6,671 bases of DNA from Clostridiales bacterium (lineage in GTDB: Bacteria > Bacillota > Clostridia > Christensenellales > CAG-138). A program made the translations under genes and the position numbers. The notes beneath the pieces were generated by a model. It did no database searches. It had not been told where the DNA came from and saw nothing but the letters and a program-made list of their open reading frames with translations. Below, piece by piece: positions 1-3,945 of this stretch (position 1 is the stretch's first letter; the number at the start of each line of letters is the position of its first letter). The stretch covers positions 1 through 6,671 of the forward strand of contig JAAZFD010000217.1 of NCBI GenBank assembly GCA_012511925.1. Reading direction: 5' to 3'.

Positions 1-2
1 AT

Positions 3-79
3 GGCCCGGTAGTTCAGTTGGTTAGAATGCCAGCCTGTCACGCTGGAGGTCAGGGGTTCGAGCCCCCTCCGGGTCGCCA
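3..79 (+). tRNA. tRNA-Asp (anticodon GTC)
   Basis: A complete cloverleaf can be drawn. The acceptor arm GGCCCGG (3-9) pairs with CCGGGTC (69-75), including one G-U pair. The anticodon stem CCAGC/GCTGG encloses the loop with GTC at 37-39. The T arm GGTTCGAGCC is standard, G76 is the discriminator and CCA is encoded at 77-79. It is the first of four tRNA genes spaced 5-18 bases apart, so they are probably one transcript whose promoter lies left of the window. Confidence 0.97.
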
Positions 80-90
80 CTGCACTCCTT

Positions 91-166
91 GCCTCGGTAG
101 CTCAGATGGTAGAGCAAGGGACTGAAAATCCCTGTGTCGGTGGTTCGATTCCACTCTGAGGCACCA
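91..166 (+). tRNA. tRNA-Phe (anticodon GAA)
   Basis: The acceptor arm GCCTCGG (91-97) pairs with CTGAGGC (156-162), with one G-U pair. The anticodon stem AGGGA/TCCCT encloses CTGAAAA, which places GAA at 124-126. The D arm AGCTCAGATGGTAGAGC and T arm GGTTCGATTCC are standard, and ACCA is encoded at 163-166. The gene lies 11 bases after tRNA-Asp with no promoter or terminator between, consistent with co-transcription and processing. Confidence 0.97.
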
Positions 167-184
167 CAACTAAATAGCTTATTC

Positions 185-259
185 GCTGGTGTAGCTCAAT
201 GGCAGAGCAGTTGATTTGTAATCATCAGGTTGTAGGTTCGACTCCTATCACCAGCTCCA
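185..259 (+). tRNA. tRNA-Thr (anticodon TGT)
   Basis: The acceptor arm GCTGGTG (185-191) pairs perfectly with CACCAGC (249-255), followed by discriminator T256 and CCA at 257-259. The anticodon loop TTTGTAA places TGT at 217-219, reading ACA and related Thr codons. The anticodon stem GTTGA/TCATC contains one apparent T-T mismatch (211 with 225), which is unusual but need not stop function. The gene lies 18 bases after tRNA-Phe and 5 bases before tRNA-Tyr. Confidence 0.95.
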
Positions 260-264
260 TTTGT

Positions 265-349
<85 letters not shown>

Positions 350-382
350 TTTCGCCCCAAGAGATTGGGGCGAAAGTTTTAT
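350..382 (+). terminator. Intrinsic terminator of the tRNA cluster
   Basis: An 11-bp perfect stem, TTTCGCCCCAA (350-360) with TTGGGGCGAAA (365-375), closes a GAGA tetraloop and is followed by GTTTTATTATT. The first stem base directly abuts the encoded CCA of tRNA-Tyr, so the hairpin ends the tRNA transcript with almost no trailer. Confidence 0.93.
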
Positions 383-415
383 TATTCCGAAATCATATTC
401 ATCAAAGGGGTTCAT

Positions 416-499
416 ATGTCAGTTGTTTGGTTTACTCTTGCAGGTGCAATAATTGGTTGCATTTATGGGTACATATTATATAGAAACCAGAATAAATAG
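416..499 (+). CDS. Small single-helix membrane peptide (27 aa), hypothetical
   Basis: The function is unknown. The ribosome binding site AAAGGGG (404-410) sits 5 bases before ATG at 416, which decides this start over an in-frame ATG at 263 that lies next to the tRNA-Tyr 5' end and would run through that gene. The 27-residue product is one hydrophobic stretch (about residues 3-22) followed by a short basic tail, RNQNK. That predicts a single membrane span with positive residues on the cytoplasmic side. Glycines at 10, 14 and 18 form a GxxxGxxxG zipper, a pattern known to support helix packing in membranes. No clear promoter fits between the tRNA terminator and this start, so expression may depend on read-through. 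The sequence is too short to assign to a family, and it could be a chance ORF, although the ribosome binding site, hydrophobic core and basic tail argue against that. Confidence 0.55.
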   Translation: MSVVWFTLAGAIIGCIYGYILYRNQNK

Positions 500-571
500 A
501 TATTTTTGAAAATTCATACAATTTCGCATACTACGAGGATTATATTCAATATTGCCTTAGGAGCCTAGGAT

Positions 572-599
572 TTGCATTATTTTATTATTCTGTTATAAT
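572..599 (+). promoter_or_regulatory. Sigma-A promoter for the L25 gene
   Basis: The -35 is TTGCAT (572-577) and the -10 is a consensus TATAAT (594-599), separated by 16 bases. A TGT just upstream (591-593) makes it an extended -10. Transcription should start near 606, giving a leader of about 60 bases before the L25 start at 667. Confidence 0.8.
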
Positions 600-623
600 G
601 TTTAAAAAGTGGTTGTCATTTTT

Positions 624-647
624 CTGCGTAGCCAAAGAGCATCGCAG
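624..647 (+). other. Possible hairpin in the L25 leader
   Basis: CTGCG (624-628) can pair with CGCAG (643-647), and GC/GC (631-632 with 639-640) extends the stem across a 2x2 internal loop. It lies in the predicted mRNA leader, 6 bases upstream of the AAGGAG ribosome binding site. Ribosomal-protein leaders are often regulatory, but I do not recognise this as a known L25 leader motif. Any role is inference. Confidence 0.3.
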
Positions 648-653
648 TAAAGA

Positions 654-659
654 AAGGAG
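654..659 (+). promoter_or_regulatory. Ribosome binding site that sets the L25 start
   Basis: AAGGAG lies 7 bases before ATG at 667 but only 1 base before the in-frame ATG at 661. An earlier in-frame ATG at 598 overlaps the -10 box, so it cannot be in the mRNA. The start at 667 is therefore preferred. Confidence 0.85.
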
Positions 660-666
660 AATGTAT

Positions 667-1284
667 ATGTTTATTTTGAAAGCAGAAAACAGAAACACCA
701 ACCTAAAGCCTAAGCAACTGAGAAGAGAAGGAATTATTCCTGCTGTTTTGTACGGAAAAAACCTTGAAGAGTCATTGAGTATTCAAATTCCTCAAGAAGA
801 AGTATTGCGTTTCCTAAAAACTAACGCCCCCGGAAGCAAGCTTGATTTGGTTATAGGTGGCAAAAAGCATTTGGCGCTGTTGAGAGAGGTTTCTCTTAAA
901 CCGGCAACTGCAATTATTGAGCATCTTACTTTTCAAACTCTGCTTGCTAACGAAGTTATTACAAGCACAATGAGAATAGCACTTGTAAACAGGGAAAGAG
1001 TACCGGGAATGATTCAACATCCTCAATCTGAGATTTCATATAAGGCACTTCCTGCACACCTTATTGATACGATAGAAATTGACCTTGAGGGGTTACAGGT
1101 GGGAGATACTATCAGAATTAGCGACCTTGAAATTGCTAAAAATCCCAACATTGAAATTCTAAACCCGCTTGACACATTGGTGGTATCAATAATCGATAAT
1201 CGTAAAGCACCAGATCAAGGCGATGTCGATGAAAGCGAAGAAAGTATTGAAGCTGCTGTTGCCGAGTCAACCTTGGAAGCTTAA
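667..1284 (+). CDS. rplY: 50S ribosomal protein L25, TL5/Ctc type (general stress protein Ctc)
   Basis: This protein binds 5S rRNA in the large ribosomal subunit. From ATG 667 it has 205 residues, the length of the two-domain TL5/Ctc form rather than the short form of about 94 residues in E. coli. The N-terminal RNA-binding domain (about 1-90) shows the typical opening: a short beta strand, then a basic segment with LRREGIIPAVLYGK, which matches the family pattern of basic residues, G, xPAVxYG and K. The C-terminal beta domain (about 95-180) contains the usual run from LPAHLIDTIEIDLEGLQVGD to a hydrophobic strand ending in LVVSI. An acidic Asp/Glu-rich tail follows, common in this subfamily. 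It has its own promoter (572-599) and terminator (1299-1341), so it appears monocistronic. In Bacillus the Ctc homologue is stress-induced, but no sigma-B type promoter is visible here. The family assignment is secure. Confidence 0.95.
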   Translation: MFILKAENRNTNLKPKQLRREGIIPAVLYGKNLEESLSIQIPQEEVLRFLKTNAPGSKLDLVIGGKKHLALLREVSLKPATAIIEHLTFQTLLANEVITSTMRIALVNRERVPGMIQHPQSEISYKALPAHLIDTIEIDLEGLQVGDTIRISDLEIAKNPNIEILNPLDTLVVSIIDNRKAPDQGDVDESEESIEAAVAESTLEA

Positions 1285-1298
1285 TTAAAAGCGTAACC

Positions 1299-1341
1299 AA
1301 TTTATCGCCTCGGTGAACGGGGCGATAAATTTATCTTTTTT
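1299..1341 (+). terminator. Intrinsic terminator of the L25 gene
   Basis: AATTTATCGCCTCG (1299-1312) pairs with CGGGGCGATAAATT (1318-1331) in a 14-bp stem with one T-G pair and a five-base loop. The run TATCTTTTTT follows. It begins 15 bases after the L25 stop codon. Confidence 0.93.
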
Positions 1342-1352
1342 ATAAAAAATAG

Positions 1353-1381
1353 TGGTCTATTAGATACTGTTGTGGTATAAT
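1353..1381 (+). promoter_or_regulatory. Promoter for tRNA-Leu
   Basis: The -10 TATAAT (1376-1381) is preceded by TGG (1373-1375), an extended -10. The best -35 at the right distance is TGGTCT (1353-1358, 17-base spacer), which is weak. The predicted start near 1388 lies 11 bases before the mature tRNA, leaving a short 5' leader for RNase P. Confidence 0.7.
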
Positions 1382-1398
1382 TCCTAATGTTAAGTTTT

Positions 1399-1485
1399 GC
1401 GGCTATGGCGGAATTGGCAGACGCGCTAGATTCAGGTTCTAGTGATTGCAAAATCGTGGAGGTTCAAGTCCTCTTAGCCGCACCA
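1399..1485 (+). tRNA. tRNA-Leu (anticodon CAG)
   Basis: This is a class II tRNA of 87 bases. The acceptor arm GCGGCTA (1399-1405) pairs perfectly with TAGCCGC (1475-1481), and ACCA is encoded at 1482-1485. The anticodon stem CTAGA/TCTAG encloses TTCAGGT, with CAG at 1433-1435, reading CTG codons. The long variable arm (about 1443-1457) contains a short stem, GATT/AATC. It stands alone between the L25 terminator and a hypothetical gene, with its own promoter. No convincing terminator follows, so read-through toward 1628 is possible. Confidence 0.97.
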
Positions 1486-1494
1486 ATATTCTAG

Positions 1495-1596
1495 CAACAG
1501 TATGTTGTTTGCACAGTGTATGCTTATTTAGCTTACAATTCCGAAAGCGAGCGCATGGAATTATTCAAAGTCTCAATTTTAAAGGAGCAGTTTTGA
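1495..1596 (+). other. Open frame downstream of tRNA-Leu, possible gene remnant
   Basis: Between TAG at 1492-1494 and TGA at 1594-1596 one frame stays open for 33 codons. The later part reads like ordinary protein (NSESER, then ELFKVSILKEQF). The only starts are GTG at 1516 and ATG at 1555 (13 residues), and neither has a convincing ribosome binding site. An AAAGGAG at 1581-1587 inside it precedes only TTG-AGC-stop. It could be the tail of a lost gene beside a tRNA, a leader peptide, or chance. I see no recognisable family. Confidence 0.2.
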
Positions 1597-1627
1597 GCTA
1601 AATATTTATTACATCAAGGAGGGCAAT

Positions 1628-1996
1628 ATGGCGTTTATACCTAACACAACTGAAGAGCTGTATATCCAATTGTGCAAAACTGAAGGTTTGCGTGGTGATA
1701 TCAGTCTAACAGAAGAAGGCAGTATAGTGTGGAATTTGAATAAAAATCTTACACGCGACGTATTTTTAGATGAAACAGATAGATATATAGGTATAAATAA
1801 AGGCCTACATCATCATTGGCATCCACAAGCGGAAGACATATACACTGAACTATGTGAGTTAGGTAAAGCAGGGAACGTTTTGGTAGTTAGGGAGTCAATA
1901 ATAGGTACACAGTTATTCTATTGCGGCCCTGCGGAAGAGTATCGTTTTTCTCCTAAAACTAAATGGTATTGGGGTAGGCTTTATTATTTGGGTTAA
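1628..1996 (+). CDS. Hypothetical protein (122 aa)
   Basis: I do not recognise this family. The start is supported by a near-perfect ribosome binding site, AAGGAGGG (1616-1623), 4 bases before ATG 1628. The 122-residue product is soluble-looking, with no signal peptide or membrane span. Visible points are a histidine/tryptophan cluster HHHWH at residues 61-65 followed by PQAED, a short strand GNVLVVRES (82-90), and an aromatic-rich C-terminus (WYWGRLYYLG, 113-122). Two Cys occur early or mid-protein (16, 76) and one late (99). The His cluster could bind metal, but spacing alone does not show it. A weak promoter may lie upstream (TACAAT at 1534-1539, no good -35), or transcription may continue from tRNA-Leu. 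No terminator is evident before the next promoter at 2032. Confidence 0.7.
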   Translation: MAFIPNTTEELYIQLCKTEGLRGDISLTEEGSIVWNLNKNLTRDVFLDETDRYIGINKGLHHHWHPQAEDIYTELCELGKAGNVLVVRESIIGTQLFYCGPAEEYRFSPKTKWYWGRLYYLG

Positions 1997-2031
1997 GAGA
2001 AAAAATCCCTTTTGACTTATCTCATGCCTAT

Positions 2032-2060
2032 TTGACACCCCCCTCCTCAACCTGTATCCT
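2032..2060 (+). promoter_or_regulatory. Sigma-A promoter placed to give a leaderless mRNA
   Basis: A perfect -35 TTGACA (2032-2037) and a -10 TATCCT (2055-2060) are separated by the ideal 17 bases. The usual start, about 7 bases beyond the -10, falls on A2067, which is the first base of the ATG of the lipoprotein gene. No ribosome binding site lies between, and the 2038-2048 stretch is C-rich (CCCCCCTCCTC), the opposite of a Shine-Dalgarno sequence. Confidence 0.65.
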
Positions 2061-2066
2061 ATACCC

Positions 2067-3035
2067 ATGAAAAGAACAATATTTTTAACTACAATAATTT
2101 TCATAATTGGCGTTCTTTCCGCCTGCAACAAAGCGCCCATAATACCTGCTATCTCACCCACGCCAATAGGTAATGGCGTTACGCATTCCCCAAACGCAAC
2201 CCAATCCCCTGCGCCTGCAACCCAAAGCTCAACTTCTACTCCCGAGATTGAATACAAAAGCGTTGTGAACCCCAACCAACCATATTCGTATGAAACAATG
2301 CTTGAGGATTGTCAAGCTCTAAAAGCCATGTATGGCGACCTCATTCAACTTGATAGTATTGGGAAATCCGTTGAGGGTCGTGATTTGGTTCTAATAAAAT
2401 TCGGCAAGGGCGAAAAGAAAATCGTTTTAGCGGGAACGCATCATGCGCGCGAATATATTACAAGCTCTTTTCTTATGGAAACGGTTGACGAGTACGCATG
2501 TGCTTACGCTACAACAGGCGATTTTAACGGCTATGATGTGAAAAAGCTGCTCGATTCCGTAACTCTTTATATCGTTCCCATGGTAAATCCTGACGGAGTG
2601 AACCTTGTGCTAAACGGAGTTGATTCCACTAAAGACCCTGCCAAAGTGCGCAATATGCGTATGCTTCAAAACAGCTATTCGGAATGGAAAGCAAATATAA
2701 ACGGTGTTGACTTAAACAGGCAATACCCATGTTATTGGGATATCAAGGCAACTAACACGAACGTTCCAAGCTCTGAAATGTATAAGGGAACTGCCCCGGC
2801 AACCGAACCAGAGGTACAAGCCTTGATGCGCTTGTGTCAAGAAAACAACTTTTTGCTTGCGGCATCGTTCCACTCAAAAGGCGAGGTTATCTATTGGGCA
2901 GACAGCGGCACGAATGATGCAATTCAAGCAAGCAACTCTATGGCAGAGTCGATTGCTCAAGCTACAGGCTATAAGCTCATGAGCGTAACGCAAGACCCGG
3001 CAACATACGGCGCAGGCTTTGAAAACTGGTTCTGA
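2067..3035 (+). CDS. M14 zinc carboxypeptidase lipoprotein, truncated by in-frame TGA
   Basis: A secreted, membrane-anchored metallocarboxypeptidase of family M14, which removes C-terminal residues from peptides. The lipoprotein signal is clear: MKRT, a hydrophobic core, then the lipobox LSAC with Cys20 as the lipidated residue. A Pro/Ser/Thr-rich linker follows (21-60) before the catalytic domain. GTHHARE supplies the zinc ligands H126 and E129 (HxxE), NGVDLNRQYP gives the substrate-binding Asn/Arg pair (217-218), and SFHSKGE provides the third zinc ligand, H269. Y314 may match the family's substrate-binding Tyr. The frame ends at TGA 3033-3035 after FENWF, residue 322, before the catalytic Glu that the family needs. 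That Glu (in CVELTP) is encoded in the same frame after the stop. As written the protein should be inactive. The start at 2067 is fixed by the signal peptide, yet no ribosome binding site precedes it. CGA to TGA is the simplest mutation. Confidence 0.85.
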   Translation: MKRTIFLTTIIFIIGVLSACNKAPIIPAISPTPIGNGVTHSPNATQSPAPATQSSTSTPEIEYKSVVNPNQPYSYETMLEDCQALKAMYGDLIQLDSIGKSVEGRDLVLIKFGKGEKKIVLAGTHHAREYITSSFLMETVDEYACAYATTGDFNGYDVKKLLDSVTLYIVPMVNPDGVNLVLNGVDSTKDPAKVRNMRMLQNSYSEWKANINGVDLNRQYPCYWDIKATNTNVPSSEMYKGTAPATEPEVQALMRLCQENNFLLAASFHSKGEVIYWADSGTNDAIQASNSMAESIAQATGYKLMSVTQDPATYGAGFENWF

Positions 3036-3179
3036 CACGACTTTCTACGGCGAGCATTTTGTGTAGAGCTAACCCCCGTTGGCAATGGTTCTGTTCCGCA
3101 CGACGATTCGGATTTCAACGAGCTTGTGTGGGATAAAGCAAGCAGTTTGGTGGCAGTGCTTATGTATCAGGTTGGATAA
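3036..3179 (+). pseudogene. Detached C-terminal segment of the M14 carboxypeptidase
   Basis: Directly after the TGA, in the same frame as the peptidase, 47 codons run to TAA at 3177-3179. The segment contains AFCVELTP, whose Glu matches the catalytic general base of M14 enzymes, then GNGSVPHDD and a closing amphipathic helix ending MYQVG. No start codon or ribosome binding site serves it alone. With the TGA codon read as an amino acid, the intact protein would have 370 residues. The family's usual RPAF is RRAF here, a possible sign of relaxed selection. It is a remnant if the stop is real, or part of a functional gene if the stop is a sequence error or is read through. Confidence 0.85.
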
Positions 3180-3231
3180 GCTTATAATTATGAGTAGTAG
3201 CATCAATCCGAAATATTCTTTTTATAATAGC

Positions 3232-3259
3232 TTGACAAATCTATTATGAATGGTATAAT
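3232..3259 (+). promoter_or_regulatory. Near-perfect sigma-A promoter
   Basis: Both hexamers match consensus: TTGACA (3232-3237) and TATAAT (3254-3259), separated by 16 bases, with TGG (3251-3253) making an extended -10. Transcription should start near 3266, giving a leader of about 90 bases before ATG 3356. It is the best-matching promoter in the window. Confidence 0.88.
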
Positions 3260-3282
3260 AACTATGTCGCATACAGTTCAAT

Positions 3283-3329
3283 GTAACCATAATGCTGTTT
3301 GCTAATTCGCTCTGATTTTTTTTGGTTAC
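3283..3329 (+). other. Weak stem in the 90-base leader of the membrane-protein gene
   Basis: GTAACC (3283-3288) can pair with GGTTAC (3324-3329), closing a 35-base loop that includes a run of eight T (3316-3323). This might be leader structure. The stem is short and the loop has no clear inner pairing, so I do not assign a riboswitch class. Nothing else is evident in the 3180-3355 gap apart from the promoter. Confidence 0.2.
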
Positions 3330-3355
3330 TACATCATTAAAATATGGAGGTTTTT

Positions 3356-3475
3356 ATGAGTATATTTTTCGCATTAGGGGATTTTGGTTCAAGCTATAGT
3401 TCTGGCCCAAAATTATTTGATTTCCTGATTGGTAATGCCATAATCGGTCTTTTAGGTATCATGCTGGTTTGGTAA
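3356..3475 (+). pseudogene. N-terminal part of a frameshifted membrane protein (39 codons)
   Basis: GGAGG (3346-3350) lies 5 bases before ATG 3356, a strong start. The frame encodes a Gly/Ser-rich N-terminus and then a hydrophobic helix beginning FLIGNAIIGLLG, but stops in mid-helix at TAA 3473-3475 after MLVW. The hydrophobic run continues at once in another frame (VIFFVFMAKK). Adding one T to the run at 3468-3470 gives MLVLVIFFVFMA, a complete membrane span followed by a basic loop, and joins this piece to the next 122 codons as a 160-residue protein. Confidence 0.75.
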
Positions 3476-3837
3476 TTTTCTTCGTATTCATGGCGAAGAA
3501 AAACGAAGGAAAGTTTACTGGTTTTCTTGGCTGGCTATATGATTTTTTACACTTTAAGGTGCTTCTCGTAGAAGGCTTGCTAAAAGCACTGTACGCTATC
3601 GCTGTAAGTGCGCTTTTGTTAACATCTTTATACAACTTCCTTTTTGTTGAGGGCGGTTCTATAGGCATGAAGTTTTTAATATTCATTGCCACGCTCGTAT
3701 TAGGAAATGTAGCAATAAGGCTGTTGTATGAGTTCTTGCTATTCATCGTTCTTATCTGCAAAAACACTTCTGATATAAACAAAAAACTTAGCAGCAATGT
3801 ATCGGAAAAAGACGATAACACCTTGCCTACAGAATAA
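3469..3837 (+). pseudogene. Main part of a frameshifted multi-span membrane protein (hypothetical)
   Basis: This frame opens at TTG 3469, with the first ATG at 3490. Neither has a ribosome binding site, so it is unlikely to be translated alone and fits as the continuation of the ORF starting at 3356. Joined, the protein has 160 residues and about three membrane spans: roughly 23-47 across the break, 77-98, and 106-135. A conserved-looking amphipathic motif, GFLGWLYDFLHFK, lies between the first two spans, and a charged Ser/Asp/Lys tail ends it. I recall similar uncharacterised proteins in Clostridia but cannot give a function. A terminator follows 23 bases after the stop, so the unit is monocistronic. 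Pseudogene, sequence error and frameshifting remain open. Confidence 0.7.
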
Positions 3838-3860
3838 CAATCAACACAGAGCGAAATTTC

Positions 3861-3882
3861 GGGCAGGTTTTCTGCCCTTTTT
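3861..3882 (+). terminator. Intrinsic terminator after the membrane-protein gene
   Basis: GGGCAG (3861-3866) pairs with CTGCCC (3872-3877) around a GTTTT loop and is followed by TTTTT. It separates the membrane-protein unit from the transporter operon. Confidence 0.9.
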
Positions 3883-3904
3883 ACTTTATTTCTCCATATC
3901 GATG

Positions 3905-3913
3905 TGTTATAAT
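3905..3913 (+). promoter_or_regulatory. Extended -10 promoter for the transporter operon
   Basis: TGT (3905-3907) followed directly by consensus TATAAT (3908-3913). The sequence about 17 bases upstream (TTTATT, 3885-3890) is a poor -35, so recognition would rest on the extended -10. The start is expected near 3920, with a short leader to ATG 3946. Confidence 0.7.
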
Positions 3914-3945
3914 TTCCAAAGAAAAAGATTGAGGAAAAGGGGAAC

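Noticed and set aside
555..569. CCTTAGG/CCTAGG imperfect repeat upstream of the L25 -35 as an operator
   Set aside because: Very short and imperfect, with no second copy elsewhere in the window to support a regulator site.
598..666. Earlier ATGs at 598 and 661 for L25
   Set aside because: ATG 598 overlaps the -10 box and is not in the transcript; ATG 661 is 1 base from the ribosome binding site. ATG 667 fits both spacing and family start.
1537..1562. AATTCC/GGAATT inverted repeat as a T-box or riboswitch
   Set aside because: Only 6 bp with a 14-base interior, and no T-box consensus or antiterminator is present.
1990..2014. Terminator after the 122-residue hypothetical gene
   Set aside because: Only a 3-bp GGG/CCC pairing precedes the TTTT; too weak.
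1913..2275. 120-codon open frame on the - strand
   Set aside because: It covers the end of one supported gene, a promoter and the lipoprotein signal peptide of another; no family resemblance.
3036..3075. SECIS element for selenocysteine at the peptidase TGA
   Set aside because: Only a 4-5 bp stem (CTACG/TGTAG, 3045-3066) can be drawn, with no solid inner stem or typical loop.
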